Shown here: positions 1 to 8,457 of the stretch, piece after piece
Position numbering within the stretch: the stretch's first letter is position 1
How the letters are laid out: each line of letters begins with the position of its first letter
Source: Gammaproteobacteria bacterium
GTDB lineage: Bacteria; Pseudomonadota; Gammaproteobacteria; Steroidobacterales; Steroidobacteraceae
Assembly (NCBI GenBank): GCA_021323735.1
Contig: JAJPKM010000006.1
Location: 1-64,000 of the forward strand
Reading direction: 5' to 3'
Length of the DNA: 64,000 nucleotides
Notes under the pieces: generated by a model
Told to the model about the DNA's origin: nothing
What the model saw: the letters and a program-made list of their open reading frames with translations, nothing else
Database searches by the model: none
Translations under genes and position numbers: made by a program

Positions 1-122
1 ATCTTTGAGCGGATGGTGTAGTCCTGATAGGCGGGGATGGCGATCGCCGCCAAAATGCCGATGATGGCCACCACGATCATCAATTCGATGAGGGTGAAGC
101 CCTTTTGCACTTTATTGAACAT
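1..122 (-). CDS. pilA: Type IV pilin (PilA), N-terminal part, cut by the window edge
   Basis: Major subunit of the type IV pilus, inserted in the inner membrane before assembly. The visible 40 codons read [18 protein letters not shown] and onward. This is a short basic leader, the prepilin peptidase site G/F, the conserved Glu at mature position 5, and the hydrophobic assembly helix ending in [13 protein letters not shown]. The start ATG has an AGGAG-like sequence upstream (plus-strand complement taactcct). The gene lies downstream of a sigma-54-type promoter and near pilR, as expected for a PilSR-regulated pilin. The rest of the gene is outside the window. Confidence 0.93.
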   Translation of the reverse strand, partial: MFNKVQKGFTLIELMIVVAIIGILAAIAIPAYQDYTIRSK

Positions 123-193
123 TGACTAACTCCTAATGATGAATAAGCAGGAAATCGCATTAGACAACGGCGTGCGCCGGTGACGGAGAAATA

Positions 194-208
194 GCAAGTC
201 CCATGCCA
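194..208 (-). promoter_or_regulatory. Sigma-54 promoter of pilA
   Basis: On the minus strand the sequence TGGCATGGGACTTGC matches the RpoN consensus TGGCACG-N4-TTGCT, with GG (-24) at 206-207 and GC (-12) at 194-195 at the correct spacing. It leaves a leader of about 60 nt before the pilA ATG. The bacterial enhancer-binding protein PilR is encoded 2.2 kb upstream. Confidence 0.85.
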
Positions 209-326
209 AGAGTCGCGACTCAATCTAAGTATATGAATTCAATAAATTATTAGAGAGTATCGGTCGGATATTTGACATAGGCTCGTCGCCTTGCAGCGCC
301 AGGTGAGACGCAATCCGTCGTTCAGC

Positions 327-339
327 GACAAAAATTGTC
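327..339. promoter_or_regulatory. Candidate PilR upstream binding site
   Basis: GACAAAAATTGTC is a near-perfect palindrome holding two inverted TGTC half-sites. It is centred about 150 bp upstream of the inferred pilA transcription start. Pseudomonas PilR sites contain TGTC-type repeats at a comparable distance. A further TGTC (minus strand) lies near 271. It sits between the TPR-sulfotransferase stop codon and the pilA promoter. Function is inferred. Confidence 0.4.
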
Positions 340-355
340 AGTGCGTCCGCACAGG

Positions 356-2239
356 TCAGGCTCCTAGTCGGAGCAACGGCCCGATAAATTTTTCGTAATT
401 GCGCCAGCGGCCCACGGACTCCGTGTACATCTTCTGCCGCACTTGCCACGCGCTCGCGGTCACTACTTGACGTTCGGTCCTATGAAAGTCCAGGCATCGT
501 TGATCCCACTCCAGATCGAGGTAAGCTAGAACCTTGCGCGTCCATCCGTCTTGATTGGTGACCAACTCAGCATAGGGAATGTCCAGAATGGATTCTCTCG
601 GAAGCACGGCACGCCAATGCGCCATCAAGCGCTGGTGCTGCTGAAAGTAGTGCGCCAAGTCCGACAAATCCATGGTGAAGTTCATAGCCCCAGAGAAGTT
701 CTGAAAGTAACAAGACAGGCAAGCATCGATGGGGTCACGTCGCATGTAGATGATGCGGGCGTTTGGAAATACCGAGTAAATCGCCCCCAAATAGTCGGAG
801 TTGACGGGTGCCTTATCGACGACGCGCGCTGCACCACCCGACCGCGCCTCCAGAACGTGCAGATAGGTTTCAGCTAGATTTCTGCGTAGCGGCTCACCGA
901 GTAACGTGCGCCGCAAGTCACTACCGCGCTTGAGCATTTTGTCATCGAGAAATCCCAATTCTCCAACGCCTTTTGCGGAAGGATGCGATGCTAGGATCTG
1001 CTCAATCAGCGAAGTCCCCGAACGCGGCATGCCGACGACGAAGATAGGCATCGCTGAAGCTGAAACGCCTTCTCGCACATCCGCGATTGCTGTAGGCGTA
1101 TATATGCGGACCATGTCATCAACGAAGGATGTGCGCTCCGCCCGGTCGTAAGGTTCGGCTGCTGACTTCGCCAACTCGTTCCCGCGCTTGAAATGCACGA
1201 ACGCTTGTTCGAAGTTGCTGACATCGTCGTAATACTTACCCATGGCAAAGCGCATGGTTGCCTCTTCCAAAGGCGCGATTCCGCTCTCCGCAATCTGTCG
1301 CGCGCTCGTCAGCCAGCCTGCGTCGGAGGAGGTCATCTTCCGGGTGTGAGCCACAGCTGCCCAGGCGCTGGGCATTTTGGGATTGATCTGTATGGCGTGC
1401 TTGAAGCGCCTTTCGGCCTCATCAAAACGCCCTTCCAGCCTTGCAATTTCTCCCATCAAGAACAGTGCATCGGCGTGCCGCGGATTGCTCTTCAGCACTT
1501 TTGCAAATCGGGCCCTCGCCTCACGCAGGCGACCCAGCGCGAGAAGAGTAGTGCCGTGATGAATTCGAGCATCTATCGAGGTCGGCTTCAATTTAAGAGC
1601 GTGCCGCAGCGAAATCTCTGATTCGGCACTCTCGCCCATTTCGCGAAGTACAATTCCCAGAGTGCAATGCGCTTCGCCAAAGTCCGGCTTGACCTCAACC
1701 GACTGACGCAGGTATTGCTCTGCTTCTCTGAGGAGACCAAGTTTGCCTAACGCTGCCCCCAGGGCGTGCAGGGCATGGGCATCACGGGGGTCCAGTTCCA
1801 ATAAATCCTGATAGAAGTGGACTGCCTCCGTATAGGCTTCGCGAGCGAATGCCTTGTTACCCAGGTCCAACAGTTGTTTGCGTCGCCCCTGAGATTTTTG
1901 CTCCGCAGCGGCGATTGAAGTTGGTGGTTCCGCGGGATCAGTGCGGTGCCCAGAGAGATGCAATACCAATGACTGGGTTAACTCATCTGCGGTCTCTTGT
2001 GCCACGCCGTTCCCGATCAGCCTCCATTTGAAGGAGTTCGCAAATTTCGCCTTCTTATAGACGTTTAGCTGGAGCGCACGTACTTGGCTGTACGCATGTT
2101 GCAGCAATTGCTCCAACTTGGCGGGGGAGTTCCCAAGTGCCGCACCGCGTCCTATGGCAGGACCTGTCGGTGGCGCAAACTCGTCAGCTAGCGCAGTCCC
2201 AATCTGGGCTGCTTGGCGGGAATCAAACCAGTCGAACAT
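356..2239 (-). CDS. TPR-repeat sulfotransferase family protein
   Basis: 627 aa. Residues about 120-320 form a series of tetratricopeptide repeats (for example HALGAALGKLGLLREAEQYL and HCTLGIVLREMGESAESEIS). From about 390 on there is a PAPS-dependent sulfotransferase domain. Its 5'-phosphosulfate loop reads VVGMPRSGTSLIEQILASHP and its 3'-phosphate-binding region IIYMRRDPIDACLSCYFQ. It should transfer sulfate from PAPS to an acceptor that cannot be named from sequence. It has no signal peptide. It lies between pilR and pilA on the same strand, so a role in modifying a pilus or surface glycan is plausible but unproven. Confidence 0.88.
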   Translation of the reverse strand: MFDWFDSRQAAQIGTALADEFAPPTGPAIGRGAALGNSPAKLEQLLQHAYSQVRALQLNVYKKAKFANSFKWRLIGNGVAQETADELTQSLVLHLSGHRTDPAEPPTSIAAAEQKSQGRRKQLLDLGNKAFAREAYTEAVHFYQDLLELDPRDAHALHALGAALGKLGLLREAEQYLRQSVEVKPDFGEAHCTLGIVLREMGESAESEISLRHALKLKPTSIDARIHHGTTLLALGRLREARARFAKVLKSNPRHADALFLMGEIARLEGRFDEAERRFKHAIQINPKMPSAWAAVAHTRKMTSSDAGWLTSARQIAESGIAPLEEATMRFAMGKYYDDVSNFEQAFVHFKRGNELAKSAAEPYDRAERTSFVDDMVRIYTPTAIADVREGVSASAMPIFVVGMPRSGTSLIEQILASHPSAKGVGELGFLDDKMLKRGSDLRRTLLGEPLRRNLAETYLHVLEARSGGAARVVDKAPVNSDYLGAIYSVFPNARIIYMRRDPIDACLSCYFQNFSGAMNFTMDLSDLAHYFQQHQRLMAHWRAVLPRESILDIPYAELVTNQDGWTRKVLAYLDLEWDQRCLDFHRTERQVVTASAWQVRQKMYTESVGRWRNYEKFIGPLLRLGA

Positions 2240-2354
2240 GCTTGAAACTCAGAAAATTTGACAGATACAGTCTACAACAGCCACCGGGCCTACCTATAGA
2301 ACGACCGCGAGAATATAAGTGAGAGCGATCACGCTTTCTCGTCAAGAAATGTGT

Positions 2355-3692
2355 CTACTCAATACCAAGCTTCTTTATCCGGTAGCGCAATGCACGAAAT
2401 GACATACCTAATACCTTTGCAGCGGCAGTCTTATTGAATCGTGTCTGTTCCAGTGCTTTTAGGATGGCATCCCGTTCGATCTCTTCCAAATGGTCGCCGA
2501 GAGCGCCTGTATTCAATGAGGTTGGGGCCGCGATCGCCGCGCCTGGAGGCGGCCGTAGTTGAATGTCCGCAGCTCGTATTTCTCCCTGCGTGGTCAACGT
2601 GATGGCTCGTTCCAAAATATTCTCGAGCTCGCGAACATTGCCGGGAAACGCATAGATCTCAAGAGCGGCAAGGGCATCCTTCCCCAACATGGGCGGGGCG
2701 ATTTTCATGCGACGGCCGAGTCTGCGTAGGATGACCTCGGCGAGTTCCCGAACATCCTCCGGTCGTTCGCGCAACGACGGTACTCGCAATTCGATGACAT
2801 TAACCCGATAAAACAAGTCCTCGCGGAATTTCGCTTCCGCCACTAGGTGGGCAAGGTTCTTATGCGTCGCCGACAGAACGCGTACATCAATGCCGACCTC
2901 CAATTGCTCTCCGACGGGGCGCACCGCTTTCTCCTGAATAACACGCAGCAGCTTGACTTGCATGTGCAGCGGCAGGTCGGCGATTTCATCGAGAAACAGG
3001 GTGCCCCCTTCGGCGGATTGGATTAACCCCTTTTTATCGTTGATGGCGCCGGTAAAGCTGCCACGTTTATGGCCGAAGAACTCGCTTTCCATGAGTTCAG
3101 TCGGGATAGCCCCGCAATTCACGGGTACGAAGGGGCCATCGCGACGCGGGCCTGACTCATGGATGAGCTTGGCGACCAATTCTTTGCCGGTACCCGATTC
3201 ACCGGAAATATGTACCGGTGCCTGGCTGCGCGCGACGCGAGCAATCATTTCGCGCATGTGGTGCATTGCCGCCGATGTACCGAGCAAACGCGGGCCGAAT
3301 ACGCTGGTGTCACCATCATTCGGGTTGGATAATTTGATGGCGCTGGCAACTAATTTGCGCAAGCCTGCTAAATCAAGCGGCTTGGAGACGAAGTCGAATG
3401 CTCCCAGCTTGAGCGCACGTACAGCGGTTTCCATATTGCCGTGTGCGGTAATTACCGCAACTGGTACGTTCGGTGTGTACTGTTGCATCCATTCGACCAA
3501 CTCCAAACCATTGCCGTCCGGCAGCTGCATGTCTGTCAAACATAAATCGAATTGCTCGGTTTTGAGCAGTCGCTGCGCAGCACCCACTGAACTCGCCGTG
3601 CGAGTGCTTAGGTCCATGCGCTGCAAAGTGATTGAAAGCAATTCGCATAGATCTGGCTCATCGTCAATAATCAGCACTGCGGGGTTGGTCAT
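2355..3692 (-). CDS. pilR: Type IV pilus sigma-54 response regulator PilR
   Basis: 445 aa, NtrC class. Receiver domain 1-120 with IDDEPD and phosphoacceptor Asp in LCLTDMQLPDGNG. The AAA+ domain has Walker A GESGTGKE, the sigma-54 contact GAFTGA (here GSFTGAINDKKG) and Walker B GGTLFLDEI. The C-terminal Fis-type helix-turn-helix reads NKTAAAKVLGMSFRALRYRIKKLG. It activates RpoN-dependent transcription of pilA after phosphorylation by PilS. The cognate pilS is at 12239-13849, same strand, separated by about 8.5 kb of glycan genes, whereas pilS-pilR is usually contiguous. Confidence 0.92.
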   Translation of the reverse strand: MTNPAVLIIDDEPDLCELLSITLQRMDLSTRTASSVGAAQRLLKTEQFDLCLTDMQLPDGNGLELVEWMQQYTPNVPVAVITAHGNMETAVRALKLGAFDFVSKPLDLAGLRKLVASAIKLSNPNDGDTSVFGPRLLGTSAAMHHMREMIARVARSQAPVHISGESGTGKELVAKLIHESGPRRDGPFVPVNCGAIPTELMESEFFGHKRGSFTGAINDKKGLIQSAEGGTLFLDEIADLPLHMQVKLLRVIQEKAVRPVGEQLEVGIDVRVLSATHKNLAHLVAEAKFREDLFYRVNVIELRVPSLRERPEDVRELAEVILRRLGRRMKIAPPMLGKDALAALEIYAFPGNVRELENILERAITLTTQGEIRAADIQLRPPPGAAIAAPTSLNTGALGDHLEEIERDAILKALEQTRFNKTAAAKVLGMSFRALRYRIKKLGIE

Positions 3693-3795
3693 GGTCCTAT
3701 TGTAACGTTAGCCGCTGCGACGGGGCGATTCAGGGCGGAGGGGTATCTTTAAAAATGGGGGGGGTCGGTTGGACAGCCTCGCCCCCTAACACGCT

Positions 3796-4584
3796 ATGGA
3801 ACATACCTTTGCCATCCCCGTTTACCAAACAACGCCAAACCTGGCTCCCTTGATTGGGACACTGCGCGCCCAGAGCCACGCTGACAGCGAGATTCAGCTT
3901 GCGACTTCGACGCCATCCGCCGAACTTGACGCTTTCGCCAAAACTCACGGCCTGCCCCTGCACATCAATCCGCAACGGATCGACATCGCCACCGACTGGA
4001 ACTTTGCGCTTGGCGCGGCGCGGACCCGGTTCGTGACTCTCGCGCATCAAGATGATCTGTTCGCCCCGCAGTACGTTGTCCAGCTATGTGGGGCGATGGG
4101 GCGCCATCCTGGGGCGGTGATGGCCTTTTGCGACTACTCGGAGCACTCGCCGAGCGGTGCGCGCCCGGTGAATATCAATCTGCGGCTCAAGCGAGCACTG
4201 TGCCGCAGGGCTTTCGGCAGGCGGGAGTGCATCGCCAGCACCTGGGACAAAGAGCGATTGCTGTCGTTGGGCAACCCCATTTGCTGCCCCAGCGTAATGT
4301 TCGATCGTTCGGCGCTGCCCGACTTTCACTTTCCAGGCGGATTTCGTACCAATCTGGATTGGATGGCGTGGCTTCAACTCGCGCGCCGTCCGGGTGGATT
4401 TGTCTATGTGCGCGAAAAATTGTTGTCCAAAGGCATACATGCCGAGAGCGCGACCACCGCCACCATCGCCAATCGCGCGCGACAGCGAGAGGACCGGGCG
4501 CTTTTCGACGAATTCTGGCCGAGGCCGGTTGCAGCCGCGCTTGCGGCCATCTACAGATTCGGCTATCGAGCGAACCGGGTCTAG
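3796..4584 (+). CDS. Glycosyltransferase family 2 protein
   Basis: 262 aa. The N-terminal half has the GT-A pattern: an IPVYQTTPNL opening strand, then FVTLAHQDDLFAPQYV with the DD motif that binds the metal-nucleotide-sugar, followed by an acceptor-side LDWMAWLQLA segment. It has no membrane segment, so it is likely cytoplasmic and acts on a lipid-linked acceptor. It is transcribed against the rest of the cassette, and its stop overlaps the 3' end of the convergent small transporter gene by 4 nt. Sugar and acceptor are not predictable. Confidence 0.82.
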   Translation: MEHTFAIPVYQTTPNLAPLIGTLRAQSHADSEIQLATSTPSAELDAFAKTHGLPLHINPQRIDIATDWNFALGAARTRFVTLAHQDDLFAPQYVVQLCGAMGRHPGAVMAFCDYSEHSPSGARPVNINLRLKRALCRRAFGRRECIASTWDKERLLSLGNPICCPSVMFDRSALPDFHFPGGFRTNLDWMAWLQLARRPGGFVYVREKLLSKGIHAESATTATIANRARQREDRALFDEFWPRPVAAALAAIYRFGYRANRV

Positions 4585-4958
4585 GAAGCGACTCCGCCAA
4601 GACTGATGCAGACCACGCCGAGTGTGACCAGCGCGATGCCGGTCCACTGCAGCGGTGACAGTGTCTCGCCATAAATCAGCCACGCGGACAGGGCCATCAG
4701 TGTGTAGAAGCCTGCCCCGACGGTCGCGGCGGCAACGCCAAGCTTTTCCCGCGAGATGATGAGCATCCACATCACATAGCTCAAGACTTGCAACGCAATG
4801 GAAGCGCAAATCCAGGGCGATAACGCGGCATTGCCTATGAATTGGGGCAAAGCCGTTAACTGGGTCGGGCGACTTAAGGCTTGTAGGCCGCGCCTCAACA
4901 CCAGCTGACTGATGACCGAATTGATGGTGAAGGCGATGAACAGAAATTTGGTATTCAT
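4581..4958 (-). CDS. SMR/EamA-type four-helix small transporter (possible lipid-sugar flippase)
   Basis: 125 aa with four hydrophobic helices and the small-multidrug-resistance-like C-terminal helix pair (WLIYGETLSPLQWTGIALV). The family includes EmrE-type exporters and the ArnE/ArnF undecaprenyl-phosphate sugar flippases. Next to a DPM1-like GT2 and GT-C-like membrane proteins, a lipid-linked sugar flippase role is the better inference. Last gene of a five-gene minus-strand operon, 7 nt after the methyltransferase. Confidence 0.75.
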   Translation of the reverse strand: MNTKFLFIAFTINSVISQLVLRRGLQALSRPTQLTALPQFIGNAALSPWICASIALQVLSYVMWMLIISREKLGVAAATVGAGFYTLMALSAWLIYGETLSPLQWTGIALVTLGVVCISLGGVAS

Positions 4959-4965
4959 GGGGTGG

Positions 4966-5685
4966 CTAGCGGTGAAAGGCCAGGACGTAGTTCGGGCGGT
5001 CCTTTTCTAATAGATGCGTATCCACGCAATGCAATGGTCCCAGTGCTTCTTCGAAGAGGCGCGTCAGGTCATCGATCGAGATCAGGCTGACGTTCCGATC
5101 GCCGGTGACATAGCGGTCAGACCAATAGCCCAGCACCGCGCGCCAGTGACCCGGTTCCACATCCTTTACGATGATGCGCAGCGCGGGCTGACGGTCGAGG
5201 AGAACCTTGATCGAATCGAGGAATCCCCGGCGCGCGGACTTAGGGATGTGGTGCATGACATCGGCGATCAGCAATGCGTCTGGGCTTCTCTGCCCGCGCG
5301 ATACATAGTCCGCCAGCGTGGTCGCAGGCATGCGCGTCACCTGCCCTGCAAAGCGTTCCTCGATCCATTGGCCGACAAACGGTGCAGGGTCCAGGGTGGT
5401 AATTGTCAGGTCGGGCCGTAAGGCGAGCAGATGATTCAGTGGTTGACCGTCACCCCCGCCGACGTCGAGTAGGTGTGCACCGCGAGGTAGCACCGCAGCC
5501 AACGCGACCGCGACCTGCGCCAGATCGACAAATAGCGCCCGGTACCAGAGGCCGGCCAAACGGGCAATGCGGGGGCCCAGGAAACGACGGATTGCCGGCC
5601 CTACCGCCATGGGCACTCGTATCGTCGGCGATGGAAGCTCATGCCGATGAAGTTCATGAATCACTGGTGTCCGGCGGTCGCACAT
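4966..5685 (-). CDS. Class I SAM-dependent methyltransferase
   Basis: 239 aa. The glycine-rich motif I LLDVGGGDGQPLNHLL at about residue 70 binds SAM. The acidic end of strand 2 (TLDPAPF) and motif LIADVMHHIPKSAR follow. The fold resembles class I O- or C-methyltransferases of secondary metabolism and glycan modification, but no substrate can be assigned. The start overlaps the end of the upstream GT2 gene by 32 nt, suggesting translational coupling. Confidence 0.83.
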   Translation of the reverse strand: MCDRRTPVIHELHRHELPSPTIRVPMAVGPAIRRFLGPRIARLAGLWYRALFVDLAQVAVALAAVLPRGAHLLDVGGGDGQPLNHLLALRPDLTITTLDPAPFVGQWIEERFAGQVTRMPATTLADYVSRGQRSPDALLIADVMHHIPKSARRGFLDSIKVLLDRQPALRIIVKDVEPGHWRAVLGYWSDRYVTGDRNVSLISIDDLTRLFEEALGPLHCVDTHLLEKDRPNYVLAFHR

Positions 5686-6841
5686 CGATGAATTTCAAGA
5701 GAAACGAGGAAAAAACAACTTCAGCGCCCGCCAGCATCAGGGTGACCGAGGGGATTGCCACACGCATCACAATGGCGGGATTGAGGGCCGCGAGGCGAGT
5801 CTGTGCCCAGCTCATGACCGAGTAGCCGGCGAGCCCGAGTCCGCTGATACCGAGAATCAGGCCCAGCAAGATGCCGCGTTCCAGCGTGAATGCTTTCAAC
5901 AGGCGGGCCAGGGACGGGCTCATCGGCAGTACGTTCTTGAGCACCCCGATGGTGCGCGCCAATATCGAGAATAGGACCAGCTGAATCCCGAGAATCACGG
6001 CGCCGCCCGCATACAGCATGGTGTGAATATCGAAACCGACGCCGGCGATCAGTATCGGGCCGCGCGCAATCACGATCTGTCCAAGGACGCCGATGGCGAT
6101 CAGAAAGGCGCCCGGGTACAGCATAAGCCATCGGGGACTCATCATCAGGAGAAAGCGCAGGTGGCGCCACCCATCCTGCCAACTGCGAAGATGCGGCGCG
6201 CGCGACCGCCCGGCCGCGGAAAGGACGGTAGGTACTTCGGCAATACGCCAACCGGAGAGCGTCGCCTTGACGATCATCTCGCTGGCGAACTCCATGCCCG
6301 GCGCCTGCAGTCCCAATTGCAGCGCCGCTGCTCGATCCACGCCCCGGAGGCCGCAGTGAAAATCCCCGATCCCGGACGAGAAAAGCAGCCTGCCGGCGAA
6401 GCTGAGCAGCGGATTGCCCACATAGCGATGCAATAGCGGCATGGCGCCCGAGCGGATGCCTCCGCGAAAGCGATTGCCGATGACCATCATGTTGCCGCTG
6501 CGAAGAGATTCTACAAAGGCATCCAATGCTGAGAAGTCATAGCTATCGTCCGCATCGGCCATGATTACGAACCGCCCTCGAGCGGCGTGGATACCGCCGA
6601 TCAGGGCATTGCCATAGCCCTTGTCGGGAATGCGCACCACACGTGCACCCGCCGCCAGCGCAAGATCCATCGATCCGTCCACTGATCCATTGTCGGCGAC
6701 CAGTACCTCTCCTTCTATGCCGGTGCGATTGAGAAAGTCGCGCGCCTTGCGCACGCAGGTCGTAATGGTCTCGGCCTCGTTCAGGCAGGGCATGAGAACG
6801 GTCAGTTCGCAATGCACAACCGATGACGCCGGCGTGGCCAT
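5654..6841 (-). CDS. Polyprenyl-phosphate glycosyltransferase (GT2, DPM1/GtrB-like) with C-terminal membrane domain
   Basis: 395 aa. Residues 1-230 are a GT2 catalytic domain: VLMPCLNEAETI, ADNGSVDGS, the DXD-type MADADDSYDF and the FHCGLRG acceptor loop. The last 150 residues hold four predicted membrane helices, as in GtrB/DPM1-like enzymes that load a sugar from a nucleotide donor onto undecaprenyl phosphate. The start abuts the flavoprotein stop, and the 3' end overlaps the methyltransferase gene. Likely supplies the lipid-linked donor for the GT-C-like proteins of this cassette. Confidence 0.85.
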   Translation of the reverse strand: MATPASSVVHCELTVLMPCLNEAETITTCVRKARDFLNRTGIEGEVLVADNGSVDGSMDLALAAGARVVRIPDKGYGNALIGGIHAARGRFVIMADADDSYDFSALDAFVESLRSGNMMVIGNRFRGGIRSGAMPLLHRYVGNPLLSFAGRLLFSSGIGDFHCGLRGVDRAAALQLGLQAPGMEFASEMIVKATLSGWRIAEVPTVLSAAGRSRAPHLRSWQDGWRHLRFLLMMSPRWLMLYPGAFLIAIGVLGQIVIARGPILIAGVGFDIHTMLYAGGAVILGIQLVLFSILARTIGVLKNVLPMSPSLARLLKAFTLERGILLGLILGISGLGLAGYSVMSWAQTRLAALNPAIVMRVAIPSVTLMLAGAEVVFSSFLLKFIDVRPPDTSDS

Positions 6842-8457
6842 CAGGACGCACTCCGCTGCTCGTGATACTCATCCTCCGCATTGACAAGCCAGATGTCTCG
6901 TTTATGAGCTGCTCCGGTGATGGAATCGACGGCGCATTTGGCCGCCAGCATGGAATGATCTTGGTTGTTGTAGCGATGCATGCCATTCCGGCCGACGGGA
7001 TACAGATTGGTGAAACCGTCGAGGTAAGGCTTGACCCGGTCAAATTCTGCGTAGGCACCGAAATAGGCGGGATAAGCCTTGCGGACCCGAACCAGCGTGC
7101 CATCGAGCACATCTTTGCGGTCTACCAACCCGATTTTCTCGAGTTCCGAAGCGGCGAAATCGACGAATCGACCGTCCTCCATGCGCCAAAGGTCGTCGCC
7201 CTCCCGGCAGAAATACTCCAGACCCAGCCAGATCGAGCTGGGATCCGCCACCATGGCTGGGCTCCAATTATTGAATACCTGAAGGCGCCCGATCCGAACG
7301 TCTGCGTCTTGGATGTAGATCCAATTGTCCGGCGGCATCCCGTTGCTTGAGGTTATGCTCCGATTACCGGTCGAGTTCATTCGTTTGAGCAGCAGACCGA
7401 CGGTCATGAAGTCGCGGTAGGGGAGCTCCCCGGCGATGCGTTGTACCCTTAAGTCGGGAGGCTGCAGACATGCGATCAAGTCGGAAATCGGCATCGTTGA
7501 GATGAAATGAGCGCAGGCGACGCGTTGCCGCATTCCCGTTTCCTCGTCCAACACGGTCACTGCGCTGATTTTGGCAGACTCATGCTCAATGCCTACGATT
7601 CGATGGCGTAGATGAATTCGTCCCCCGAGGTCGGAGATTCGCCGTGCGACTTCCTCCCACATCTGGCCGGGCCCCAATTTGGGATAGAGAAATCGCTCGA
7701 TGAGGCTGGTCTCGATTTGCTTCTGCGCCGCATCGCTTGAATGGCGAAAGGGCCGGCTCAGCGCGTGTCCGATCGCCTTCGAGACCGACAATCCCTTGAT
7801 GCGCTGCGCACCCCATTCTGCGGAGATGTCCGTGCAGGGTACCCCCCAGACTTTCTCTGTGTAGTCTCTGAAGAACGTCTGATACAGGCGGTTGCCAAAG
7901 CGATTGATGAAGAAATCCTCCAGCGAGGTTTCCGACATCCTGGGGGTCAGCCGCGCCCGTCCGTAGCTTAAGCCGATCTTGAGCGCTTCCAGGGCACCTA
8001 AATTCTTCAAGGTGCTGGCGTTCAGAGCCAAGGGATAGTCGAAAAATCGGCGCCGATAAAAGATCCGCGACAGCCGCTGTCGGATCAGCATGACGGCGTC
8101 GGCGTTGATGTTGGAGCTTGAGTTCAGGCTGGAGCGTGAGCTTAAAGGGGGTCTCGCATCAGGCCTCAAAGACCGAGACTGACCCTGGTAGCTGATTCGC
8201 AGGTCATCGGAATCCTGCGTGTCGCTTCGTTCGATGGGGAGGATCTCCTGCCACCAACGCATGACCCAGTCCGATTTCGAAAAGAATCGATGGCCGCCCA
8301 AGTCCATGCGATTGCCGCGGTAATCGATGGTCTTTGATATTCCGCCGACTTGAGTGTCCGCTTCGAACACGATCGGCGTGATATCGGATCGGCGCAGCAA
8401 TTCCAGAGCTGCCGTCAATCCCGCCGGGCCCGCGCCCGCGATGACTGCAGTCTTCAC
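6841..8457 (-). CDS. UDP-galactopyranose mutase-like FAD/NAD(P) oxidoreductase
   Basis: 538 aa. The N-terminal Rossmann FAD motif is [17 protein letters not shown], followed by VGGISKT and the [12 protein letters not shown] segment typical of UGM-like/protoporphyrinogen-oxidase-like flavoproteins in polysaccharide loci. The central [13 protein letters not shown] element and C-terminal [19 protein letters not shown]-closing segment are present. A Ser/Asn-rich stretch near residues 100-120 looks like a lineage-specific insertion. Substrate unknown; a sugar-modifying redox role is inferred from family and operon. The start overlaps the upstream membrane protein stop by 4 nt. Confidence 0.85.
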   Translation of the reverse strand: MKTAVIAGAGPAGLTAALELLRRSDITPIVFEADTQVGGISKTIDYRGNRMDLGGHRFFSKSDWVMRWWQEILPIERSDTQDSDDLRISYQGQSRSLRPDARPPLSSRSSLNSSSNINADAVMLIRQRLSRIFYRRRFFDYPLALNASTLKNLGALEALKIGLSYGRARLTPRMSETSLEDFFINRFGNRLYQTFFRDYTEKVWGVPCTDISAEWGAQRIKGLSVSKAIGHALSRPFRHSSDAAQKQIETSLIERFLYPKLGPGQMWEEVARRISDLGGRIHLRHRIVGIEHESAKISAVTVLDEETGMRQRVACAHFISTMPISDLIACLQPPDLRVQRIAGELPYRDFMTVGLLLKRMNSTGNRSITSSNGMPPDNWIYIQDADVRIGRLQVFNNWSPAMVADPSSIWLGLEYFCREGDDLWRMEDGRFVDFAASELEKIGLVDRKDVLDGTLVRVRKAYPAYFGAYAEFDRVKPYLDGFTNLYPVGRNGMHRYNNQDHSMLAAKCAVDSITGAAHKRDIWLVNAEDEYHEQRSAS

